Of a stretch of DNA of 48,333 nucleotides, positions 38,674 through 47,808 are shown in pieces; within the stretch, counting starts at the first letter, position 1; every line of letters starts with the position of its first letter. Source of the DNA: an uncultured Prevotellaceae bacterium. Lineage in GTDB: Bacteria; Bacteroidota; Bacteroidia; Bacteroidales; Bacteroidaceae. The stretch covers positions 1-48,333 of the forward strand of contig ONNV01000014.1 in assembly GCA_900319225.1 (NCBI GenBank), read 5' to 3'. Both the position numbers and the translations under genes were made by a program. The notes under the pieces were generated by a model that was given only the letters and a program-made list of their open reading frames with translations, made no database searches and had not been told where the DNA came from.

Positions 38674-40507
38674 GAGGTTGAATATACTGGCAACTGCACG
38701 CTGGATACTGCCCGTAGCACTATTCTGCATTTTAGTCTTTTGCTCATATCCTTTCCTGCAAAAAGTAGAAGAGAAGTCTTTCTTTCAGTTTGACTTTCTA
38801 TGGTTTAAGGGGTTTCTTGACAAGCCGTCTGGATTTCTTGCCTGGTGCAGTCTGTTTTTCACCCAGTTCCTTCACCTGCATTGGTTAGGTGCGTTAATCT
38901 GGGTTGTCCTGCTTACCCTTGCCGCAGAATTGACACGCACAGTCTTTTCCATCCCCAAAAGCATCAGCGCACTTGCCTACGTTCCTGTGGCAATCCTTGT
39001 CACCTATAACATGTCTATGGGATATCTGGTGTATTACATGAATATTCCAGGTTGGTTCTTCACCCCCGTATTGGGATATCTGTTCATTCTCTTATCCGTA
39101 TCCGTACTCAGAAAAATCCGCAGGCCGCTACCTTATACCGTGATATCCATTATTTACGGACTTGCAGGCTATTACCTGACCGGATTCTACGCATTGGCAG
39201 GCATTATCACATCAGGAGTTGACTCAGCTTTATCGGACCGTTTCCAATCAAGACGCAGCATTCCCATATTATCCGCTATATCGGTTGTCATCATCGCTCC
39301 TATCCTTTTCACAGGAATGACCACCTATAACCTGTCTGAAGGTTGGACCATAGGATTACCTCAACAGATAATTGAAATCCCGGCCTCAAGGCTACAGTTG
39401 CCAATCATAGCTGCTTTACTCTTTCCCGTCATCATGACATTTTCCGGATCTGTCAAATATGGCAGACGCCCACTCATCCTATATTCAGTTCAGGTAACCG
39501 CTCTTGTCTTAACTGTAGCTATCCCTTCAGCCTTTTGGTTCAAAGATGATAATTTCAAGGCCGAGCTGAGCATGATACATGCTGTTGACAACCTTGAATG
39601 GAACAAAGCCATAAAGATATTTGAGTCTATATCCGCAAAACATGAGAAAGACCCATCATGGCAACCTACACGCGTATTGGTACTACTTAAGGACCTGGCT
39701 CTCATAAAGACCGGCCAGGAAGGAGAACGCGCATTTTGCTTTGAAGACGGAAGTAAACCGCAAAAAGCCAGATGGTCTGTTCCAATGGCCTTCCAGATTG
39801 GCAGGATACTGCACCTGCATTACGGAATTCCAGGATTATGTAACCGCTGGCTTATTGAAGATGCAGTTATGTTCGGATGGAACAACATGACGTTCAGATA
39901 CATGTTCATGAATTCACTTTTGCTTGGCAACGTCCAGGCCGCCAGAAACTACCTGAACGTCATGGAGCACACATTATTCTATAGAAAGTGGGCCAAATCA
40001 CAAGAGTATCTCTGTGTTGATGACAACCGTAGCTTACTGGCAGGTACAGCACCATATGACATGATACTGCCTCTAATGTGTTATGATGATGAAATCTGTA
40101 CAGATTGGGAGGGTTGTGAGAATTTCCTGATGTATCACTTCAACAGTATCAGGCCTGAGAATGCGACACCGTTATACGACCGTGTTGCTCTCTTCTACGC
40201 CCTTAAAAGCAAGCAATCCACGCTATTTTGGACAAGGTTCTTACTCTATCTGGATTCTAACAATCCCGATAAAATAGCAAGGGCATATCAGGAAGCGACA
40301 TATCTGTTCAGCAACACTAAAGACGGCATGTCCATGCCTGAACTTCCGTTGGACAACCAGGTCAAAAACCTGTACAAGTCATTCGGACAGAATGCGCAGA
40401 AATACGGAAAGAAGAGCCTTGAAGAATCAAGAGTACTGTTTCCTGCCAATCAGAGGCACACTTATTACTACTATTACTATTACGTAAACGGACTACAATT
40501 GTTTTGA
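38651..40507 (+). CDS. DUF6057-type multi-pass membrane protein, copy A2
   Basis: 618 residues and the same architecture as A1: about nine hydrophobic segments (LPVALFCILVFCSYPF, LGALIWVVLLTLAAEL, FFTPVLGYLFILLSVSVL, LILYSVQVTALVLTVAIPSAFWF), then a helical soluble half. The shared segments FWFKDDNFKAELSM, VPMAFQ and HTLFYRKWAKS mark it as a paralogue. The ATG lies 23 nt inside B1, so translation of the pair is coupled. No later ATG would keep the first membrane segment. It is 35 residues shorter than A1, mostly just after FWFKDDNF, where A1 has a Lys/Ser-rich insertion. Confidence 0.75.
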   Translation: MSPREENKRLNILATARWILPVALFCILVFCSYPFLQKVEEKSFFQFDFLWFKGFLDKPSGFLAWCSLFFTQFLHLHWLGALIWVVLLTLAAELTRTVFSIPKSISALAYVPVAILVTYNMSMGYLVYYMNIPGWFFTPVLGYLFILLSVSVLRKIRRPLPYTVISIIYGLAGYYLTGFYALAGIITSGVDSALSDRFQSRRSIPILSAISVVIIAPILFTGMTTYNLSEGWTIGLPQQIIEIPASRLQLPIIAALLFPVIMTFSGSVKYGRRPLILYSVQVTALVLTVAIPSAFWFKDDNFKAELSMIHAVDNLEWNKAIKIFESISAKHEKDPSWQPTRVLVLLKDLALIKTGQEGERAFCFEDGSKPQKARWSVPMAFQIGRILHLHYGIPGLCNRWLIEDAVMFGWNNMTFRYMFMNSLLLGNVQAARNYLNVMEHTLFYRKWAKSQEYLCVDDNRSLLAGTAPYDMILPLMCYDDEICTDWEGCENFLMYHFNSIRPENATPLYDRVALFYALKSKQSTLFWTRFLLYLDSNNPDKIARAYQEATYLFSNTKDGMSMPELPLDNQVKNLYKSFGQNAQKYGKKSLEESRVLFPANQRHTYYYYYYYVNGLQLF

Positions 40508-40512
40508 CAGTA

Positions 40513-41988
40513 ATGAAAAGAATCATTCCGTACATAACCGGTTTACTATTTCTTGCAACCGCGTGCAATAGTGAGCCTCAAGGTTGGGTAGATGGAGGCG
40601 CTGCAGGTATATTTCCGGACTACGCCAATGTAACCGTTCCGTCAAACATAGCCCCCACCAATTTCATCATACTGGATTCAGCCTCAAAATACCATACGAT
40701 ATTACGTTCTGCAGACGTACAGTATGATATTAAGGGAGCTAAGGTTCGTATACCGCTACGCAAATGGAGAGAACTCACATCTCACGGCGATATAACCGTT
40801 ACCATATATGAGAAAAACAGTTCTGGATGGACCCGGATGAAACCTTTCTGTATGAATGTAACGGAAGAGGTAGATCCGTATGTCACATACAGGGTAATAC
40901 CGCCATCATTTGAGTCATTCCAGAAACTGTCCATCATACAGCGTAATCTCACCAACTTTAAGGAGAAAACCGTATATTCAAACCAGATGGTAGCAAAAGG
41001 ATCCACTATGCAGTGTATCAATTGTCACAGTTTCAAGAACTGGCACACGGACAATATGCAGTTCCATATACGCCAGCAATTGGGTGGAACCATCATCTAC
41101 AGCAACGGAAAACTGTCCAAGGTCAACCTCAAGACAGACTCCACCATATCAGCAGGTGTATATCCATCCTGGCATCCTACACACAACTACATAGCATATT
41201 CAACAAACCGCACATATCAGGAGTTACACTCCAATCACAGTAACAGGGTTGAGGTTTTTGATGAATACAGTGACCTTATTCTTTACGATCTGGAAAAGAA
41301 TTCCGTAAGCATAATTGAGAATGATTCTACGGAACTGGAGTGTTTTCCGTATTGGTCTCCCGACGGCAAATCACTTTACTATGTGTCTGCTCATATTGAC
41401 AATCCTGAAAGTTTCTACAAATCAGGAGGTGTTGCTGCATCAACCCAGGACATTCGATATAATCTGTATTCCAAACCATTTAATCCCGACGACAAGTCTT
41501 GGGGAGACAAGCAACTAATCATTTGTGCTGACTCTATGCAAAAAAGCATCACGCTCCCACGTGTTTCTCCCGATGGAAGATGGCTGATGTTCACCATGGG
41601 TAATCAGGGTGTATTTCATATCTGGCACAAAGAGGCAGACCTATATATGCTGGATCTCAGGAACGGAGGGTATCGTTCTGTTGATGAAATAAACAGCCCG
41701 GATGTGGAGAGCTATCATTCATGGTCCAGCAATGGCAGATGGGTGATTTTCAGTTCCAGGAGAGATGACGGCGTCTTTACACGTCTGTTTTTGACACATA
41801 TGTCAGAAGACGGACATTTCTCAAAACCGTTCGCTCTACCTCAGAAAGATCCGGAATTTTCACGTAAGTACCTTTACTCATTCAATATTCCAGAGTTTAC
41901 AGTAGAGCCCGTAAAGGTATCAGCCAGAGTTATTGCATCATTCGTCAAATCAAATGATGCCCAGGCTGTTTCATTTGAACAAAAATGA
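40513..41988 (+). CDS. Beta-propeller (PD40/TolB-like) lipoprotein with CXXCH haem motif, copy B2
   Basis: 491 residues from the ATG at 40513, which starts a lipoprotein signal (MKRIIPYITGLLFLATAC, Cys18). An in-frame TTG at 40504 would overlap the A2 stop and was rejected. It matches B1 throughout: FPDY-NVTVPSNIAP, C168-x-x-C171-H172, DNMQFHIRQ, KVNLKTDSTISAGVYP-WHPTH, and the four propeller blades. Part of the identity extends to DNA (about 29 nt around 37799 and 41109). The gene starts 5 bp after A2, and its stop overlaps the amidase start. Confidence 0.78.
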   Translation: MKRIIPYITGLLFLATACNSEPQGWVDGGAAGIFPDYANVTVPSNIAPTNFIILDSASKYHTILRSADVQYDIKGAKVRIPLRKWRELTSHGDITVTIYEKNSSGWTRMKPFCMNVTEEVDPYVTYRVIPPSFESFQKLSIIQRNLTNFKEKTVYSNQMVAKGSTMQCINCHSFKNWHTDNMQFHIRQQLGGTIIYSNGKLSKVNLKTDSTISAGVYPSWHPTHNYIAYSTNRTYQELHSNHSNRVEVFDEYSDLILYDLEKNSVSIIENDSTELECFPYWSPDGKSLYYVSAHIDNPESFYKSGGVAASTQDIRYNLYSKPFNPDDKSWGDKQLIICADSMQKSITLPRVSPDGRWLMFTMGNQGVFHIWHKEADLYMLDLRNGGYRSVDEINSPDVESYHSWSSNGRWVIFSSRRDDGVFTRLFLTHMSEDGHFSKPFALPQKDPEFSRKYLYSFNIPEFTVEPVKVSARVIASFVKSNDAQAVSFEQK

Positions 41989-43115
41989 TGAAAATGATTA
42001 AAGCAAACAAGCTACTAAGTATAATTGCAACTATAACGTTGCTCACAGTTGCAACTCCAGCCCGCGCCATTGACGATCAGGGACGGTTTGTATTGGTCAT
42101 AGACCCCGGACACGGCGGAAAGGACCCCGGTGCGGTAAACGGAAAGAACCAGGAGAAGACAATCAACCTGAACATAGCCCTCAAGATGGGTAAGCTCATT
42201 GAGGACAACTGCAAGAACGTAAAGGTTATATACACCCGCAAGACCGATGTGTTCGTGGAGCTGTACAAACGTGCCGACATTGCCAACAAGGCCGGTGCCG
42301 ACATGTTCATATCGGTCCATACCAACTCAGCCAAGAACAAGAGCGCATACGGTGCCGAGACCTACCTGTTAGGTGTTGAGGAGAACCGTACCAGCGCCAA
42401 CCTGAACGCGGCGCTTGAGGAGAACAAGGCAATCCTTTTGGAGAATGACTACCAGACACACTATGAAGGTTATGACCCCAACAGCCCTGAAAGCATGATC
42501 ATATTTGAGTTCATGCAGAACGAGTATCAGAAGGAGAGCCTCAAGATGGCGTCATTCACTCAGGACCAGATGGTAAAATCGGCCAAACGTCCTGACCGCG
42601 GCGTGCATCAGGCCGGATACCTGGTACTGTGGAAAAGCACCATGCCCAGCATTCTGATTGAATTGGGATTCATATCCAATGATGCCGAGTGCAAGTACCT
42701 GGTATCACAAAAAGGAATAGACGAGATGAGCCAGAGCCTGTACAATGCGTTCAAGGATTATCTGGATTATCACAACAAGCTGCTTGAGAAAGCCGTCCCG
42801 GTGGCACAGGCCATAGGCAACAAGCCTGCCGACGAGGTCAAGAAAGAGCTGCCTGTATACAAAGTCCAGTTCATGAGTCTAAAGACCCCTCTCAAAAAGA
42901 CCGACAAAAGGCTCAAGGCATATTCCGATGTTGACTACTACTCCGAGGATGGAGTATGCAAGTATACCTGCGGTGACACTACCGATTATGATGCCATCCT
43001 AAAGACGAAGACTGAAGTCCAGAAAAAATATAAGGACGCATTCGTCATTGCGGTCTATGAAGGCAAAAAGATAAGCGTGAAGGAAGCCCGTGAAATCGCC
43101 TCAAAAAACAAATAA
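41985..43115 (+). CDS. N-acetylmuramoyl-L-alanine amidase (Amidase_3) with C-terminal SPOR-like region
   Basis: 376 residues with a signal peptide (LLSIIATITLLTVATPARA). The Amidase_3 zinc site is intact: His in VIDPGHGGKDPG, Glu in GAETYLL, His in SVHTNS and the catalytic Glu in SILIELGFISN. Residues about 295-370 (YKVQFMSLKTPL...AFVIAVYEGKKI) resemble a SPOR or similar wall-binding domain. It cleaves the peptide side chain from muramic acid in the periplasm during cell division or wall turnover. The start overlaps the B2 stop by 4 nt (ATGATGA), tying it to the A-B-A-B genes. Confidence 0.92.
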   Translation: MMKMIKANKLLSIIATITLLTVATPARAIDDQGRFVLVIDPGHGGKDPGAVNGKNQEKTINLNIALKMGKLIEDNCKNVKVIYTRKTDVFVELYKRADIANKAGADMFISVHTNSAKNKSAYGAETYLLGVEENRTSANLNAALEENKAILLENDYQTHYEGYDPNSPESMIIFEFMQNEYQKESLKMASFTQDQMVKSAKRPDRGVHQAGYLVLWKSTMPSILIELGFISNDAECKYLVSQKGIDEMSQSLYNAFKDYLDYHNKLLEKAVPVAQAIGNKPADEVKKELPVYKVQFMSLKTPLKKTDKRLKAYSDVDYYSEDGVCKYTCGDTTDYDAILKTKTEVQKKYKDAFVIAVYEGKKISVKEAREIASKNK

Positions 43116-43490
43116 AATTCCGCAAAATATGCAGCCTTTTTATGGGCTCTAATTTAGATTTAGTCCAAATAAGAGAATGAAATCGATTTGTTAAAAGCGT
43201 TTGGCAAAACTCAATTACAAAGGGCCGCAAAAAGGGTAAACGGGCTCAGCAAAACTAGGCCAAAAACAAGTTATCAACAGGTTAGTTGTCTGATTATCAA
43301 GAGTAAAGAAAAAATCAACTGCCTATTTTCAACTATTTTAAGCCGGTTTTACAACTCGCTAATTGACAGCATTTTACAAAAGGCCTATTTTTAAGCGGAA
43401 ATAGAGCGTTTGTTTAAATGAAATAAGATTCTCAATTTTGCAAAGCAGACGAATCAAGTAGACAAACCAATCTGCACATTTCTCAATAAG
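43116..43490. promoter_or_regulatory. AT-rich dnaA upstream region with DnaA-box-like sites and promoter
   Basis: 375 bp without a gene. TTATCAACA at 43271-43279 differs from the classical DnaA box TTATCCACA at one position. Weaker relatives follow (TTATCAAGA near 43294, TTTTCAACT near 43325). TTTG at 43409-43412 and CAATTTTG at 43433-43440 are 20 bp apart and form a good dnaA promoter with one mismatch. The region may serve dnaA autoregulation and could be part of an origin; I cannot decide between these by eye. Confidence 0.5.
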
Positions 43491-44888
43491 ATGACAGGAA
43501 TTGAATTAAAAAACCAATGGAGCCTATGTCTGGAATTTATCCGTGACAACGTATCGAAGGTAGTGTTCGATACTTGGTTCTCCATCGTGGAGCCTGTCTC
43601 TTTAGAAAACGGTGATCTTACAATACAGGTTCCCAGCCCGTTCGTTTACGAGTATCTTGAGCAGAACTATCTGGATGTTCTCAGATCAGCTATTATAAAG
43701 GTATTCGGAAAGGGAACTGAACTTGTATACAATATCCTTACTGATAAGGAGAACAACCTGAGCCAGAACGTAAGTTCGGCAAATACCTTATCTAATATAA
43801 AGGGAACTGCAGAGATGGGCAACAAGGCCCCCTCTCAGACCGATGCACCGCTGGTTCAGGACCTGAACCCCCAGTTGGATCCCAATTACAGTTTTGAGAA
43901 CTATGTTGAGGGTATAAGCAACAAGCTGGCCCGCACCGCAGGTGAGACAATTGCGCTCAACCCCGCAAGCACGGCATTCAACCCCCTTTTCATTTACGGT
44001 TCATCAGGAGTAGGTAAGACACATCTTGCAACCGCCATCGGACGTAAGGTAAAGGAACTGCACCCCGAGAAGAGGGTCCTCTACGTATCGGCCCACCTCT
44101 TTATGGTACAGTACACCGATGCTGCCAGGAACAATGCCGTAAATGATTTCATCCATTTCTATCAGTCAATAGATGTACTCATCATTGATGACATGCAGGA
44201 GATGGCCGGCTACACCAAGACACAGAATACATTCTTCCATATATTCAATTATCTGCACCTTAACCACAAGCAGCTCATCATGACCAGTGACCGTGCGCCC
44301 AAGGACATGAAGGATCTGGAGGAGCGTCTGATCACCAGATTCAAGTGGGGACTTGTTGCAGAGTTGGAGCGTCCGGACCTGAACCTGAGAAAGGATATCC
44401 TGCGTGACAAGACACGTCGTGACGGTATCACCTTCCCGGAGCCAGTAATTGATTATATAGCCGATAAGGTAAGGGATAACGTACGTGACCTGGAGGGCGT
44501 AATCGTATCTCTCATGGCCTACTCCACCATCTACGGAAGGGAGGTTGACCTGAACCTCACCCATGAGGTGATTGACAAGAACCAGCACCATGAGCAGAAG
44601 CCCATCACCATTGAGTCAATCATATCAAAGGTATGTGACTACTACAACATAGACGAGTCATCGGTGCAATCCAAGTCCCGCAAGCATGAGATTGTCCAGG
44701 CCAGACAGATAAGCATGTATCTTGCCAAGAAATACCTGGATTTCTCAACTTCCAAGATTGGAGCCTACATAGGAAAGCGCGATCACGCAACAGTACTGCA
44801 TGCCTGCAATATGGTTCGTGACCAGATTCAGGTAGACAAGAACTTCAAGTCTGACATGGAGAATATAGAAAGCGGCCTGCGCTGCTGA
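43491..44888 (+). CDS. dnaA: Chromosomal replication initiator protein DnaA
   Basis: 465 residues. Domain I (about 1-85) is followed by a short variable linker, then the AAA+ domain III with Walker A GSSGVGKT (170-177) and Walker B IIDDMQ (231-236). Domain IV holds the DNA-binding signature KRDHATVLHACNMVRDQ. It binds DnaA boxes as an ATP-bound multimer to open the origin. The ATG at 43491 is 50 bp after the predicted -7 element. A strong terminator follows. nrdJ, for dNTP supply, comes next on the same strand. Confidence 0.96.
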   Translation: MTGIELKNQWSLCLEFIRDNVSKVVFDTWFSIVEPVSLENGDLTIQVPSPFVYEYLEQNYLDVLRSAIIKVFGKGTELVYNILTDKENNLSQNVSSANTLSNIKGTAEMGNKAPSQTDAPLVQDLNPQLDPNYSFENYVEGISNKLARTAGETIALNPASTAFNPLFIYGSSGVGKTHLATAIGRKVKELHPEKRVLYVSAHLFMVQYTDAARNNAVNDFIHFYQSIDVLIIDDMQEMAGYTKTQNTFFHIFNYLHLNHKQLIMTSDRAPKDMKDLEERLITRFKWGLVAELERPDLNLRKDILRDKTRRDGITFPEPVIDYIADKVRDNVRDLEGVIVSLMAYSTIYGREVDLNLTHEVIDKNQHHEQKPITIESIISKVCDYYNIDESSVQSKSRKHEIVQARQISMYLAKKYLDFSTSKIGAYIGKRDHATVLHACNMVRDQIQVDKNFKSDMENIESGLRC

Positions 44889-44908
44889 TAATCCCGTCAG
44901 GATCATAT

Positions 44909-44940
44909 AAAAAAAGCGGTGAACATTCACCGCTTTTTTT
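44909..44940 (+). terminator. Rho-independent terminator of dnaA
   Basis: A perfect 14-bp stem (44909-44922 with 44927-44940) has a 4-nt loop, A7 on the 5' side and T7 on the 3' side; it can function in both directions. Confidence 0.92.
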
Positions 44941-45208
44941 ATGTCACGGAAAACCGTTTCCACACCATCACAGAGCCGGAACAGACAGACAAATTATCCG
45001 TTTTGGAAAACTTTTTGAGTTTTCAGAAATTTCATATCATTTATTATCAGTGTATTAAGTGTTTGAAACGGAAAACTTTGACGGAGTTGATGATTTTTAT
45101 TTTGCAAACATTAGTTTTTATCTGACACATTATATACATTTGTCATGCCGTTACCTACAGAGACAATCGGACGGCTCATCAACGTCTACATCAAACAAGT
45201 AATTATAA
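44941..45208. other. AT-rich spacer between dnaA and nrdJ
   Basis: No gene seen. It holds a hairpin GAAAACT/AGTTTTC at 45006-45024, GGAAAAC strings near 44947, 45005 and 45070, and box-like TTATCCGTT and GTTTCCACA sequences. A -7 element TACATTTG at 45135-45142 lies 67 bp before nrdJ, with TTAG 20 bp upstream as a poor -33. I looked for the conserved parts of a cobalamin riboswitch before this B12-dependent enzyme and did not find them. Confidence 0.4.
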
Positions 45209-47788
45209 ATGGACAACAAACAGACTACCTACACTTTCGATGAGGCTTTCAAGGCCTCTGTGGAATACTTCGGAGGTGACGAACTGGCTGCTAAGGTCTG
45301 GGTGAACAAGTACGCGGTAAAGGACTCGTTCGGAAAGATCTATGAGAAGACCCCCGATGACATGCACTGGCGCATAGCAAATGAGATTGCACGCGTTGAA
45401 AAGAAGTACAAGAATCCCATGAGCGCAAAAGAGCTCCATGAGCTGCTCAAAGGATTCAGATACATAGTTCCGCAGGGCAGCCCCATGACCGGAATAGGTA
45501 ACAACTATCAGATTGCATCCCTTTCAAACTGCTTCGTTATAGGTAATGAAGGATCGGCCGATTCATACGGCGCCATCATGAAGATAGATGAGGAGCAGGT
45601 CCAGCTCATGAAACGCCGCGGAGGTGTAGGCCATGACCTGTCCGATATACGTCCCAAGGGTTCTCCGGTAAAGAACTCAGCGCTCACATCAACCGGACTG
45701 GTTCCGTTTATGGAGCGTTTCTCAAACTCCACCCGTGAGGTTGCTCAGGACGGACGCCGCGGTGCCCTTATGCTGAGCGTATCCATCAAGCACCCTGACT
45801 CAGAGTCATTCATCGACGCCAAGATGGAGAGCGGCAAGGTTACCGGTGCCAACGTATCGGTCAAGATTGATGATGAGTTCATGAAAGCTGCCATCAGCGG
45901 CAAGAAATATCTGCAGACCTACCCCATCGATTCCAAGAACCCTCTCTACAAGAAGGAGGTCGACGCCGCTGAGCTCTGGAAGAAGATCGTGCACAACGCA
46001 TGGAAATCGGCCGAGCCCGGAGTCCTGTTCTGGGATACCATAATACGTGAGTCAGTACCAGACTGCTATGCAGACCTGGGATTCCGCACCGTCAGCACCA
46101 ACCCCTGCGGTGAGATACCCCTCTGCCCCTATGACAGCTGCCGTCTGCTGGCCATAAACCTCTACTCATACGTAAAGAACCCGTTCACCCCCAAGGCTGA
46201 GTTTGACTTTGACCTGTTCAAGAAACATGTGACCATTGCCCAGCGCATAATGGATGACATCATTGACCTTGAGATTGAGAAGATTGACATGATCCAGGCC
46301 AAGATAGCCAGTGACCCTGAGGATGACGAGACCAAGTATACCGAGAAGCGCCTGTGGGAGAAGATCATGCACAAGAGCACCATGGGCCGCCGTACCGGCG
46401 TAGGCATCACTGCCGAAGGCGATATGCTGGCCGCCATGGGACTCCGTTACGGAACAGAGGAAGCAACCGCATTCGCCGAGAAGGTTCAGCGTACGCTGGC
46501 ACTTGCCGCATACCGTTCATCGGTAGAGATGGCACGCGAGCGCGGGGCATTTGAGATATTTGACTGGAAACGTGAGCAGAAGAACCCCTTCATACTGCGT
46601 CTTAAGGAGGCCGATCCCCAGCTCTATGAGGATATGAAGAAATACGGCCGCCGTAACATAGCATGTCTTACCATTGCGCCTACAGGTACCGTAAGCCTCA
46701 TGACTCAGACCACATCAGGTCTGGAGCCGGTGTTCATGCCCGTCTACAAGCGCCGCCGCAAGGTTAACCGTGAGGATGAGAACGCCAACATCACCTTTAC
46801 CGATGAGAACGGCGATTCATTTGAGGAGTTCATAGTATTCCACCACAAGTTTGTGGAGTGGATGATAGTGAACGGCATCAATCCTGCACAGAAGTTCACC
46901 CCCGAGGAGGTTGACGAGCTGGTTGCCCGCTCGCCCTACTACAAGGCAACCGCACAGGATGTTGACTGGGTTAACAAGGTAAAGATGCAGGGTGCCATGC
47001 AGAAATGGGTAGACCACTCCATCAGTGTTACCATCAACCTGCCAAATGACGTATCCGAGGATCTGGTCAACCAGCTCTACGTTGAGGCATGGAAGAGCGG
47101 CTGCAAAGGATGCACCGTATACCGTGACGGCTCACGTGACGGCGTGCTCATTGACGCCAAGAGTGACAAGAAAGCCGATAAGGAGAAAAAAGACGCCAAG
47201 GAGCCCACTCTGGCACCATGCGACTGCGAGCCGCGTCAGGTTGTCGAGGTACGTCCCCGCATCCTGGAGGCCGATGTAGTCCGTTTCCAGAACAACAAGG
47301 AGAAATGGGTGGCATTCGTGGGAATCCTGGACGGCCGTCCTTATGAGATATTCACCGGTCTGCAGGATGACGAAGAGGGCATTGTACTGCCCAAGACCGT
47401 AGACCACGGCTGGATCATCAAGAACATTGATGAGGAGGGCCACAAGCGTTATGACTTCCAGTTCACCAACAAACGCGGATACAAGGTCACCATCGAGGGC
47501 CTGTCCGAAAAGTTTGACAAGGAGTACTGGAACTACGCCAAGCTGATATCGGGCGTATTGCGTTACCAGATGCCTATTGACCTGTGCATGAAGCTGATTG
47601 GGTCACTGGATCTGGGATCAGAGAATATTAACAACTGGAAAAACGGCGTGGAGCGTGCACTCAAGAAATACGTCCAGGACGGTACTGCCGTCAAGGGCGA
47701 GAAGTGCTCCGTTTGCGGATCGGAATCACTGGTTTACCAGGAGGGTTGCCTTATCTGCAAGAACTGCGGCTCTTCACGTTGCGGATAA
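45209..47788 (+). CDS. nrdJ: Adenosylcobalamin-dependent (class II) ribonucleotide reductase
   Basis: Reduces ribonucleotides to deoxyribonucleotides using adenosylcobalamin as radical source, independent of oxygen. The 859 residues show the reductase core with Cys in SLSNCFVIG, RRGGVGHDLSDIRPKGS, the catalytic NPCGEIPLCPYDSCR (radical Cys and Glu) and the Cys-rich TIAPTGTVSLM barrel region. A C-terminal part follows with a zinc-ribbon-like CSVCGSE...CLICKNCGSSRCG, whose last Cys residues can deliver electrons. A Lys-rich linker (about 650-670) precedes the tail. It lies alone between dnaA and folB. Confidence 0.93.
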   Translation: MDNKQTTYTFDEAFKASVEYFGGDELAAKVWVNKYAVKDSFGKIYEKTPDDMHWRIANEIARVEKKYKNPMSAKELHELLKGFRYIVPQGSPMTGIGNNYQIASLSNCFVIGNEGSADSYGAIMKIDEEQVQLMKRRGGVGHDLSDIRPKGSPVKNSALTSTGLVPFMERFSNSTREVAQDGRRGALMLSVSIKHPDSESFIDAKMESGKVTGANVSVKIDDEFMKAAISGKKYLQTYPIDSKNPLYKKEVDAAELWKKIVHNAWKSAEPGVLFWDTIIRESVPDCYADLGFRTVSTNPCGEIPLCPYDSCRLLAINLYSYVKNPFTPKAEFDFDLFKKHVTIAQRIMDDIIDLEIEKIDMIQAKIASDPEDDETKYTEKRLWEKIMHKSTMGRRTGVGITAEGDMLAAMGLRYGTEEATAFAEKVQRTLALAAYRSSVEMARERGAFEIFDWKREQKNPFILRLKEADPQLYEDMKKYGRRNIACLTIAPTGTVSLMTQTTSGLEPVFMPVYKRRRKVNREDENANITFTDENGDSFEEFIVFHHKFVEWMIVNGINPAQKFTPEEVDELVARSPYYKATAQDVDWVNKVKMQGAMQKWVDHSISVTINLPNDVSEDLVNQLYVEAWKSGCKGCTVYRDGSRDGVLIDAKSDKKADKEKKDAKEPTLAPCDCEPRQVVEVRPRILEADVVRFQNNKEKWVAFVGILDGRPYEIFTGLQDDEEGIVLPKTVDHGWIIKNIDEEGHKRYDFQFTNKRGYKVTIEGLSEKFDKEYWNYAKLISGVLRYQMPIDLCMKLIGSLDLGSENINNWKNGVERALKKYVQDGTAVKGEKCSVCGSESLVYQEGCLICKNCGSSRCG

Positions 47789-47808
47789 AAGAACAATGAT
47801 TATCAGAT

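Noticed and set aside
43188-43394. A 68-codon frame upstream of dnaA
   Set aside because: Basic, low-quality translation with no domain; it overlaps the DnaA-box-like sites and ends before the dnaA promoter.
44919-45125. A 68-codon frame starting in the dnaA terminator
   Set aside because: It begins within a terminator stem and runs through AT-rich spacer; composition is that of random AT-rich DNA (many Phe, Ile, Leu and Lys).
45124-45143. An NrdR-box-like sequence (ACACATTATATACATT) upstream of nrdJ
   Set aside because: It matches only about 12 of 16 consensus positions, all in the AT-rich left half, lacks the GTGT right half, and there is no second box at the usual spacing.
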